This document shows, piece by piece, positions 1 to 7,867 of a stretch of 64,000 nt of DNA (position 1 is its first letter; every line of letters begins with the position of its first letter). The position numbers were made by a program, and so were the translations under genes. Origin of the DNA: Mactra quadrangularis (Eukaryota > Mollusca > Bivalvia > Venerida > Mactridae); the NCBI GenBank assembly GCA_025267735.1, contig CM046294.1, forward strand, positions 41,539,570 through 41,603,569, in the 5' to 3' direction. The notes below the pieces were generated by a model. That model had not been told where the DNA came from. It did not search any database and worked only from the letters and a program-made list of their open reading frames with translations.

Positions 1-12
1 CAAAAATACTCA
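1..12 (-). CDS. Start of a further Polinton gene, cut by window edge
   Basis: Only the first four codons are visible. They read Met-Ser-Ile-Phe and are preceded on the minus strand by TATATAAAAAATG, the same start signal used by the other genes of the element. The next gene (39-497) also begins Met-Ser-Ile-Phe, so the two may be tandem paralogues. Nothing more can be said from four codons. Confidence 0.4.
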
Positions 13-38
13 TTTTTTATATAATTATTTTTATAATT

Positions 39-497
39 TTAATCTTCTAATATTTCCATTAATAATGAAGCAACTGTATTTGTTACAGTACTTCTAACTC
101 CACGTATATTATTAATTACAACAAAATTAATAACACTTCCTTTATTAAGTACTAATCCATTTTCTTCTGTAAATTCATTTATATTTCTATTATTAATGTT
201 TTCTAAATCAAAATTACAATAACATTCTTCATTTATTATTCCATCAACACTTAAAGCAAGTTTTTCATATCCAGGTTCTAATCCATTTGTAATTGATACA
301 CCAAAAGCAACAACTCTACATTTTCTCATTATTGTATAACCAACACCATTTTCTTTTCCAGCATTTCCCATTGAAAAAACTTTATCTCCTGCTAATGATC
401 CTTTTGATTCTGCAAATATTGTTATATAAGTTTTTTTATCTTTTTTATTTTTTATTAATTCTGGATTAACAGAAAATTTAACACCAAATATACTCAT
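39..497 (-). CDS. Polinton protein of unknown function, 152 aa
   Basis: I do not recognise a named family. The open frame runs further upstream, but the start is placed at the ATG at 497 because it is directly preceded by CTATAAAA, the signal found at the other starts. That TAA is also the stop codon of the upstream gene, so the two genes abut. The protein is soluble-looking, rich in beta-prone residues (Val, Ile, Thr, Asn), and has no membrane segment. It follows the minor-capsid-like gene on the same strand, so a virion component is a reasonable guess and no more than that. Confidence 0.6.
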   Translation of the reverse strand: MSIFGVKFSVNPELIKNKKDKKTYITIFAESKGSLAGDKVFSMGNAGKENGVGYTIMRKCRVVAFGVSITNGLEPGYEKLALSVDGIINEECYCNFDLENINNRNINEFTEENGLVLNKGSVINFVVINNIRGVRSTVTNTVASLLMEILED

Positions 498-499
498 TT

Positions 500-1110
500 T
501 TATAGAATAATTTCTAGTACACAACTAATAGGTAATCCGTTATTATTTATTTTATTTCCATTCTTATCACAAACGCTTAAACTTAATTCTGAAATATCAC
601 CATGTGTTAATTGTTTATATTCTGGATTACTAAAATTAATATGAACAATATCACCAAATGATCTGTTCTCAATAGGAACAACTCCAAGAATATTACTAGG
701 TGCTCCATCAAAAAAATTTAAAGAACTATTTATTTGTACAAGATGAACATATAATTGTTTATAAGGAGCAAGATCTACAGTATTATTTGTATTAATACCT
801 CCTAACAATTTACTAAGATTAGGTGATAAACTATATCTTTCTCTAGTATTTATATTAGCTAATCCATTTTGTAAATTAACTGTTAATTCAATATCTACTT
901 TTTTAAATTCATCTATTATTTCTTGAAGATTATACAATCCATCATCAAGTTTATTTTGTTTATTTTCAGTTCTAATAAAATCATTTAAAATATTAAACCA
1001 TCCTATAGTATAAGTAAAACTTTTAATCCAATTGTCTTACTACCACATTTGTTATCTATATATTGCTGTAAATGTGTTGTTTCATAAATATCTGAAATTG
1101 TATGGTACAT
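500..1110 (-). CDS. Minor capsid (penton-like) protein, frame-broken
   Basis: The C-terminal 145 residues (500-937) match my memory of the conserved Polinton protein taken to be the single-jelly-roll minor capsid. The pattern is a short SPNLSKLLG segment, a VDLAPYKQLYVHL strand, a LGVVPIE strand, a strand near HINFSNPEY and a closing LEI strand. The likely start is the ATG at 1110, preceded by CTTAAAA; from there the first 30 or so codons are open, then the frame must change near 1036-1044 to join the rest. Full length would be about 200 residues, the usual size. It is divergent from the gene at 1126, with only 15 bases between the two start codons. Homology is from pattern memory, not from a search. 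Confidence 0.65.
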
Positions 1111-1125
1111 TTTTAAGAGAAAAAA
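1111..1125. promoter_or_regulatory. Fifteen-base divergent start region
   Basis: Two ATG codons face away from each other across 15 bases. On the minus strand the start reads CTTAAAAATG, on the plus strand AGAGAAAAAAATGG. There is no room for a separate promoter for each gene, so the A-rich block next to each start codon must carry most of the signal, or transcription begins within the neighbouring gene. Confidence 0.45.
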
Positions 1126-2396
1126 ATGGTATTAAAAGAATTTAAATATAATAGTGATGCTAGCTATTCACAATCTGGGAGCTTTAGTAATAAAACAATT
1201 AATATTATAAAACAATCTATTGTAATTTCATCAGATGGGAAAAGTTTCAACGTAAATTTCCCCAATGTTTTTGAAAAATATTTATTACCACATGTTGCAT
1301 CAAATGATATTGTACAACGTTGGAATACAGATTGGTTATTATTTTGGCAAAATCAATTAAATTTTGCAATATGGTGTGCCACTACAGGCTGCGGTGTTGA
1401 TAATGAAAATCATATAAAAGCAGGTGGTTTAACTGGATCATTATTTTTATTTCATGTTTACTATCAAACAAGGAGAATATTATTTGAACTTTCTGTTGCA
1501 TTACCACAAGAAGATAGTTGGAATGCTTTTAACAATAGTTATGATAATAGTGCTTACGAACGAATATGTAAAGAGTTTAATGTAGATTCTAAAACAGACT
1601 GGAGACAAAAATTAGATTATAATAATGGATTAGGAACAATATATAATTATTGGACTAGAAGAGGATATCACCCTTTAGATCCTCCTAATACTGTATATGA
1701 TAAACAAAATATGAGTTTTACTAATTATCACTCAGACACAACTTTTCATATAGATTATATTCAACAAGATAAGAAAAATATAAATGCATGGACTACATTT
1801 ATTTTAGATAAATCAGAAGGTTTTACAAAAGCAGGAGTTGAAAGGATAAACGAATCCATAAGGACATATTGTTGGGCTATCCTTGGATCACAATCTCAAA
1901 CGAGAACAGATATACTCGGAACAGGAACAGCTTTTGATGCTCAAAAACAATTTATTGCAAACGTTGAGGATGCTATCAATAGTCCCATAGATTTACCAAG
2001 TCAAATTAATAATTATCAAAACACATTAAAATATGCTCGAAGTAAAGTTGATTATGTTTATGGAATTGGGTTGTATATGTCTCCAAGTAATATGGAATTA
2101 CGAATTGGAACAATCCAAGATTATAATAATTATATTATTGTAGCTACTGATGATCAAGAGCTTGGTTTAAATAATGATTTAATAATCAACCCATTCCACC
2201 AAAACAAAATACAGAAATCAAGGGAACACCAACAAAAAAATCTCTACCAGAACCAAAACATGATGTTTTACCTATAAAAAAAGATGTAGTACCTTTAAAA
2301 AAGGAAGCAATACAACACGATGACAACAAAACAGCAATAATAGTTGGTAGCATTGTATTAGGTCTTACCGCTTTAATTATTTACGAGATTTATTAA
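1126..2396 (+). CDS. Polinton protein with C-terminal membrane helix, frame-broken
   Basis: A 383-residue frame (1126-2277) begins at an ATG preceded by an A-rich run. It is rich in aromatic residues (many Trp and Tyr) and Asn, with no catalytic motif I recognise. After about 2178-2200 the natural continuation lies in another frame: a Pro/Lys-rich linker followed by a hydrophobic segment (IIVGSIVLGLTALII) and a stop at 2394-2396. The in-frame end at 2277 is therefore probably the result of a one-base indel. The intact product would be about 420 residues, anchored by its C terminus. It overlaps the opposite-strand gene by 20 bases tail to tail. Its place beside the minor capsid gene suggests a structural role; this is inference. 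Confidence 0.6.
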
Positions 2397-3692
2397 TAAA
2401 CTCCTTAGCAGCTGCAAATAACAATCCAGCAACAAGAACAACTAATGCCCATAAATGTTCTCCAAACCAGTTAACAACTTTACCTGCTGTTGAAAATATT
2501 TTAGATACAATAGCACCAATAATACCAGGTAATGCATCTGCTGCTTTTCCTGCAAGCATAGCTAATAGTTTACTTAAATGTGTTAATTGTTTTTTTACCC
2601 ATTCTTTTACACCATTTCCATCTTTTGGAGGTGTTACACTTCCTCCACTTGAAGGTGTTGCACCAGTACTAGGAATAAAAGTCTCAACAATAACACCAAT
2701 AACCATTCCAAAAGCAGTTAAAACACTAACAATTGTAATTCCTTGTTCTCTGAATAACGTTTTAATTCTCTCTGCTAATGTGGTGTCTTCATTTAATACT
2801 TTATGGATAGTTTCTTTTATTCTACTTACTTGTGTACGTATTATGTCTCTGTTTATATCAATTGCTTCTATTCTTGCACTTCTCTCAGACTCTAATTTTC
2901 TTATTTCTTTACTTATCCTATCTATTTGGAATTCATCATTATCCGATTTAGCTTGTTCTAATTTTTCTTTTTGTCTAGCTAAGTTTTTATTTGTTTCAGA
3001 CAATTTTGCTAATTCATTTGCAATCTCTTCTTTTACAGTTGTCATCGCTTTGATTATATCATCCATTTCTCCTTTTTTCATATCTGTTTGTATTCCTTTT
3101 TCGATTCCAACTATTTCTTTCACTCCAGTTTCTTCAGAAAAAGATGTTTCAAGAGTTTTAACCGCGGTTTCAACTTCATCTGCTACAATAGGTAAATCTG
3201 TCATTTCCACAGCATCAACATTAGGGAGAGTATTTTCTATTTTTTGTAAATTAGCAACTGCCTGTGATGACAATTGTTTAGTTGTAGAGCTATAATCAGG
3301 TAAATTCAATAAATCCCTAATTGCATCTGTTCCACCTTTACCAATTTTACTAACCAGTGTACTAAGAGTTATAAAACCACCTCCTTTTTTAGAAGTAAGT
3401 TGAATTTCTCTATCTTCAACCTTTAAAAATAATGTTTTATTATCAGGTCCAAGTTCAAAGTTATCAATATAATATCCATTTGTTTCTGTTCTACTATTAA
3501 TTTAGTTTTTTGATCAACATCATTAATATCCTCAATATGGGCGCTTTGGTTTTCTACAGTTCTATTAAATTGATCAACATCATCTGGAAGCATTGGACTC
3601 TCATCATCATCTTCATCAAAAATATTACGATCATAATCATCATAATAATCATCATCATCAAACACAGGATTTTCATAACCTCCTTTAGCCAT
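2377..3692 (-). CDS. Conserved Polinton coiled-coil membrane protein, frame-broken
   Basis: The start is the ATG at 3692, preceded by AATAAAA. The first 60 or so residues are very acidic (Asp/Glu runs, 'DDDDYYDDYD'). The frame then ends early at 3423, but the minus strand stays coding in another frame from about 3500 down to 2377. The switch coincides with a T6 run at 3506-3511. The second part holds a long Lys/Glu/Gln coiled coil, then a hydrophobic stretch (GITIVSVLTAFGMVIGVIV), a Gly/Pro/Ser linker, an 'AADALPGIIGAIVSKI' amphipathic segment and a final Trp-containing hydrophobic segment (LWALVVLVAGLLFAAA). I recognise this C-terminal pattern as recurring in invertebrate Polinton proteins annotated only as uncharacterised. 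A role in membrane penetration or virion assembly is inference. Confidence 0.7.
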
Positions 3693-3708
3693 TTTTATTT
3701 CTTAAAAA

Positions 3709-4978
3709 ATGTCTGCATTTGGAGAAAAATTGAACCCCTATAGAAAAATTAGAGAACCAAGAGGTATTAGAGGAATTAGACAAAGTGTTGTAATAACCAA
3801 TAATCCTTCAACTATTGACAAAAATCAACAATTGTTAGTTAGATTTCCTAATTTAAGTAGTAATGATGTTATTGTTCCTGGAACTGTTAAATTAGCTTTT
3901 GAAATTGAAATCAAAAGTGATAGTGATGCAAACGCAACAGTATATCCAAATCTTGGAAGATCAATTATTAAAAAAACAACAATAAAAATATCAGGAAATG
4001 AAGTTTTATCACTTCATGATAGTGATATCTATCATTGTTATATTGATTTATGGAAAACACCAACAGAACGTGTAAATATGGTATACCAAGGTATTGGAAA
4101 AAATAATATGTTAAAACATAGAGTTAAATCCGGTAATGCTACCGCAGACAAAGAAGATGAAGCCATCGCAAAGGCATGTGGAAATAGATTTTGCATTCCA
4201 CTTGATTTTGAATTATTAGAAACGCATATGCCATTTTACCAAGCTGGTCTAGGATATAGACTTGAATATGCACTTACATTCAATGATTATGATAAAGTAA
4301 TCAGATCAAGTGATGCTAATGCTAAATATATTATTAGTAATATATGTTTAGAATTTGATATGGTTAGTAATGTTGAATTAGCAAGACAAATAAGACAACA
4401 AGTAGATGGAAAAATGGTTATTTTATATGATAGAATACTTAGACAAACAAATGTAGTTAAAAATAAATCTGATACAGTATGGAATTTTAATTTAAATATA
4501 CCAGCAAGAAGTATGAAAGGTATATTAATGATATTTGAAGATCCAGATAGAACATCAACTGAAATTTTTTTTCAATCCAAATATAACAAAAGTAGAAATG
4601 ACAATTGAAGGAGTCCCAAATCAACTATACAGTCAAGGAATGAGAGCATATCAACAATGGGATGAAATAAATAATTTTTTTGCATTAAATTCAAAAAGAA
4701 ATAAAGAAACAAATAAAATTATGAAAGATTTATATTTATCCAATATAACAATAGATAAATATCTAACAGATCATTATGCTTTATGGTTAGATTTACGTTC
4801 AACAGATGATAACTCATTACATGGTTCAGGAAGAAGAATTGAAAATGGTTCAGAAGGTATTACAATACATATAATGAAAGAAGCAGGAGCAGATGAACCA
4901 TTAAATGTTTATATATTTATTATCCAGGATGCACAAATAAATTTTGAAGATGGGAGATTTAAAGAAGTTACGTTTTAA
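3709..4978 (+). CDS. Major capsid protein (double-jelly-roll type), frame-broken
   Basis: The start at 3709 follows TTAAAAA and lies 16 bases from the divergent start at 3692. The N terminus has the 'NPYRKIREPRGIRGI' region and a beta-rich body ('TIDKNQQLLVRFPNL', 'LAFEIEI') consistent with the Polinton capsid protein called PY or hexon. The first frame ends at 4608 and the second continues to 4978 with typical capsid-like beta sequence. The overlap region contains a T8 run at 4565-4572, the probable site of the indel. Total coding length is about 420 residues. The assignment rests on position next to the ATPase, on size and on recalled family pattern; a structure-based search would settle it. 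Confidence 0.72.
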
Positions 4979-4980
4979 AA

Positions 4981-5611
4981 ATGGTTAATTTCCAAAATAT
5001 CCTCACTGTGCTATTATTTGTGGGCAAACAGGTTGTGGTAAAACAGAATTTGTACTTGATATATTAGAAAAATATTATATTAAAGTTTTTAAATTCATTG
5101 TTATTTTATGTCCCACTATTCAATGGAATAAAGCTTATAAAAATCGTTATTGGATTTATGCTATCAAAAAACCAAAATCAAAAAATATAATAATTGTTAA
5201 TCCTATTGTTAATGAAGAAGAAAAGTTACAAGAATTATTAAGAATGTTTTATAAAAGATATGCTGGTCAACCAACATTATATATTATTGATGATTGTAGT
5301 GCAACAAAAGAATTAACAAAGAAAAGAGATATGCTTTCAGAGTTAGCTTTATCTGGAAGACATGCAGAACAAAGTGTATGGGTTATTTCTCAGAGATATA
5401 ATTCAGTTTTAAAAGATTTAAGAGAACAAACAAAATGGATATGTATGTTTTTTACAAAAGATAGAGATAGTTTTGAAAATTGTTTGAGAGAAAATGATGT
5501 TATAGAATCATTGGAAGAAAGAATAAAAATAAAAGAAGAATTGAAAAAAAGAAACATCGTAAATTAATATTAAAAACTGATCAACCAACTGGTTACTGGC
5601 TTATGGATTAA
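4981..5611 (+). CDS. FtsK/HerA-type genome-packaging ATPase, frame-broken at both ends
   Basis: A P-loop NTPase that would pump DNA into the capsid. Walker A is clear at about 5025-5052 (GQTGCGKT) and Walker B at about 5277-5297 (LYIIDD), followed by a 'SGRHAEQSVWVISQR' segment typical of the A32/FtsK-like packaging enzymes. The ATG at 4981 follows TTTTAAAA, three bases after the capsid gene stop, but its frame closes quickly. The Walker A frame is reached by a shift near the short T run at 4989-4991. At the far end an A7 run (5544-5550) again separates the main frame, which stops at 5567, from a better C terminus ending at 5611. Length of about 210 residues suits the family. The central catalytic part is uninterrupted. 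Confidence 0.85.
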
Positions 5612-5680
5612 TAAATATCTTTAGTACTACTTTAGTACTACTTTAGTTTTTCTTATCATTGCTTAAATATCGCTTTAAAA
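5612..5680. other. Short noncoding gap with tandem decamer
   Basis: This 69-base spacer contains two tandem copies of a TTTAGTACTAC-like unit (about 5620-5645). It is the longest gap between same-strand Polinton genes here. It could hold a terminator or promoter element; I see no hairpin. Confidence 0.35.
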
Positions 5681-6247
5681 ATGTTTATTGAATTGCTTAC
5701 TATTATAACAAATACTACAGTATTATCAATAGTTGGATATGTTGTGTTTAATTATTTTAAGATAAAAAATAAATATTTAAAAATGGATGCTGAAAAATTA
5801 TTAAATGATGTAAAAGAAGATGATGATCATGTTGAAACAAAACGAGATAGATTATCAGCTATTGTTGCAGGTGGAGGAAGTAAACAATATCTTGGTAAAG
5901 AATTGCAAATGTCAGACTTAGATAAAATGAATGATGAACAAGTAAATAAGCTTTACTATAGATATGAAGCTAGATTAGGTGCAGGTATGACTAAGACATT
6001 GGGAAACTCTTTTATTAATTTATATGTTTTGGGTGTATCAAAATATTTTAAAGTACCAAATACATCAAAATTAGTAAAAGATTTAGAAGAAGATCCATTT
6101 ATCAATCATGCTTTGACTAGCACATGTTGTGAATTATATTATAAATTTGGAATGTACTTAGCACCTTTTACAGCAATGTTAACAACTGCTAAACATATTA
6201 CTTATGAAACAGAGATAGAAAATAAAGATATAAAAAATGCTGATTGA
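5681..6247 (+). CDS. Polinton protein with N-terminal membrane helix, 188 aa
   Basis: The start follows CTTTAAAA. Residues 1-25 form a hydrophobic segment ('VLSIVGYVVFNYF'), followed by basic residues and a soluble body with acidic patches, a Gly-rich stretch (IVAGGGS) and an alpha-helical C-terminal half containing a Cys-Cys pair. Topology is probably a short N-terminal anchor with the body inside the particle or cell. It lies directly after the ATPase and its end overlaps the next start by 11 bases. I do not recognise the family. Confidence 0.65.
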   Translation: MFIELLTIITNTTVLSIVGYVVFNYFKIKNKYLKMDAEKLLNDVKEDDDHVETKRDRLSAIVAGGGSKQYLGKELQMSDLDKMNDEQVNKLYYRYEARLGAGMTKTLGNSFINLYVLGVSKYFKVPNTSKLVKDLEEDPFINHALTSTCCELYYKFGMYLAPFTAMLTTAKHITYETEIENKDIKNAD

Positions 6248-6803
6248 TAATAAATTTACATCTATGATATTTCATGGTTCTAAAAAATATGAATTAGAAG
6301 TTTGAAATTTATTTCAAAAGAAAATACAATTTGAATTTAATAATTTGAATTGTCTTAATTTAAATATTTTAGGATATATAAAAGAAGTTTATGTAACTAT
6401 ATTTTTGGGAAAAAATGAATTTCCTTGTGATTTAAATCCTGTTTATTCTAAATTAAAAGTTAAAGGATTTTCTCATTTGTATAATAATTCATATTCTGAT
6501 GTATTAGTAAAATATAATATAAATGCTGAAGATGAAACAACTGAAGATGATGTAGAATATCATGATTATTATACACGTAATTTTATTTTTAATAAACCAA
6601 CACCAGATCAATTATATGAAATTAGTAATAGTTCTCTTGAAACTATTCCAGTAATTAATAATCAATTTATTTCTTTTATTATTCCTAAAAGTTATTTCAC
6701 TTTTAAATTTTATGCATCTTATTGGGATTCACCAGAAATTAATAATTACCCAAGAACATTATGCGCATCTTGCGAAGTTCATGTTGAAAAATTAAAAATA
6801 TAA
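6237..6803 (+). CDS. Polinton protein with in-frame TGA, possibly beta-rich capsid-associated
   Basis: A GATATAAAAAATG start lies at 6237, overlapping the end of the previous gene. The frame reads 22 codons to a TGA at 6303-6305 and then stays open to 6803 in the same frame. The 152-residue remainder begins at an internal Met (6345). The body is rich in Phe, Tyr, Asn and Pro and looks like beta-sandwich sequence. The in-frame stop is a base substitution type of damage, not a homopolymer indel, so it is the best sign that this copy is really decaying. I do not assign a function; a second jelly-roll protein is one possibility. Confidence 0.55.
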
Positions 6804-6812
6804 TTATAAAAA

Positions 6813-7187
6813 ATGACAACTGAAAATGTTGAAAATGTTGAAAAGGTTAACAACCCAGAAAGAGTATCTGCAGGTAAAAAAGGTGCTGAAGCAAAAAAAA
6901 TAAAAGCTGAATTAAAAAGAAAAGAAATTGAACAAATAAAGATGGAAAATATGCAATTAAAATCTTCTATAACAAAAGATGATGATGATGATGAAATCAA
7001 AGAAGTTAAAGAAGTTAAAAAAATTAATATAGATAAATATAAAAAATATTTTCCCTTTTGTATAATTGGAGTTATAGGATTAGGATTATATATATATAAG
7101 TCTAAAAAAGTTACACCAAAGATACAACAACAACAACAACAACCTGTAATACAACAAAATAAAGAAATTGATCCGTTTGAATTTTAA
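6813..7187 (+). CDS. Small Polinton protein, basic helix plus membrane segment, 124 aa
   Basis: Start preceded by TTATAAAAA. The N-terminal third has 'NPERVSAGKKGAEAKK', a motif I associate with small basic Polinton proteins, then a Lys/Glu-rich helix, an acidic run of Asp, a hydrophobic segment (FCIIGVIGLGLYIY) near residue 75-90 and a Gln-rich tail. The basic N terminus and single hydrophobic helix suggest a membrane-linked, possibly DNA-contacting virion protein. Function unknown. Confidence 0.65.
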   Translation: MTTENVENVEKVNNPERVSAGKKGAEAKKIKAELKRKEIEQIKMENMQLKSSITKDDDDDEIKEVKEVKKINIDKYKKYFPFCIIGVIGLGLYIYKSKKVTPKIQQQQQQPVIQQNKEIDPFEF

Positions 7188-7196
7188 TATATAAAA

Positions 7197-7427
7197 ATGG
7201 CAACAGATGGAAAACAAATAGCAAACATGTTATATCATGCTGGAGTGGAAACTGTACTAACAATCGGATATGCTGAATTAGGAAGAAAACTATTGAAAAG
7301 ACCACCACCAAAAGTAGATTTTAATATGACAGATGTTGGTATGTTATCCATTAATATATTACTTGCAATGGCAACTAAAGATATGTTGATTAAACAAGGT
7401 ATCATTCCTGCCAATATTATGAAGTAG
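7197..7427 (+). CDS. Small conserved Polinton hydrophobic protein, 76 aa
   Basis: Start preceded by ATATAAAA, nine bases after the previous stop. It shows a 'KRPPPKVDF' turn followed by a helical hydrophobic region ('MLSINILLAMATKDML') and ends with 'KQGIIPANI'. I recognise this Pro-Pro/Lys-Val-Asp/Gln-Gly-Ile-Ile-Pro pattern from unnamed Polinton proteins of invertebrates. Probably membrane-active or a virion component; no direct evidence. Confidence 0.65.
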   Translation: MATDGKQIANMLYHAGVETVLTIGYAELGRKLLKRPPPKVDFNMTDVGMLSINILLAMATKDMLIKQGIIPANIMK

Positions 7428-7456
7428 CGAGCAAGTCGAGCGTTTCCACTTATAAA

Positions 7457-7867
7457 ATGGCAAGTGCAGTAGCGATGATGGTAGGGGGTGCAGTAGTTAA
7501 CGCGTTAGCTTTTACAGGGGGTAATTATTTATTTTCACATATGGATAAAAAAAATAGCGACGAAGAAAGAAAAAGACACGACGAAGCAATGGAACAATTA
7601 GAAGCAGCAACAACAGAATGGAATAAAAAGAGAACACAAAGATTAGATTTTCTCAATGAACAATTAAAAAAAGAACATCATGCTGTTCAAACTGATGATG
7701 AAGTTGATCAAGCAATGAAACAATATTATTATCTTGAAGAATCTAAACCTAAGTTAAGTGATTTTTATACTCCATCAGATGATCAAAAAAATAAAGAGAT
7801 TGCATTTGTTGTTGGTGGAATGGCATTAACTGGATTTGTTGCATGGAAGTTGAGTACCATAGGGTAA
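7457..7867 (+). CDS. Small Polinton protein with two hydrophobic ends, 136 aa
   Basis: Start preceded by CTTATAAA. A Gly/Ala-rich hydrophobic N terminus (residues 1-27) is followed by a charged helix ('HDEAMEQLEAATTEWNKKR') and a short C-terminal hydrophobic segment ('IAFVVGGMALTGFVAW'). The N-terminal amphipathic segment recalls the melittin-like membrane-active proteins described for adintoviruses, but this is a resemblance in character only. The last 42 bases overlap the end of the polymerase gene on the other strand. Confidence 0.65.
   Translation: MASAVAMMVGGAVVNALAFTGGNYLFSHMDKKNSDEERKRHDEAMEQLEAATTEWNKKRTQRLDFLNEQLKKEHHAVQTDDEVDQAMKQYYYLEESKPKLSDFYTPSDDQKNKEIAFVVGGMALTGFVAWKLSTIG

Noticed and set aside
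2780..3295. 171-residue plus-strand open frame
   Set aside because: Antisense shadow of the coiled-coil protein gene, with composition expected from the complement of a Lys/Glu-rich helix.
7111..7311. Minus-strand frame opposite the small Polinton proteins
   Set aside because: Runs antisense through a Gln-repeat coding region and has no start signal of the type used by the other genes.
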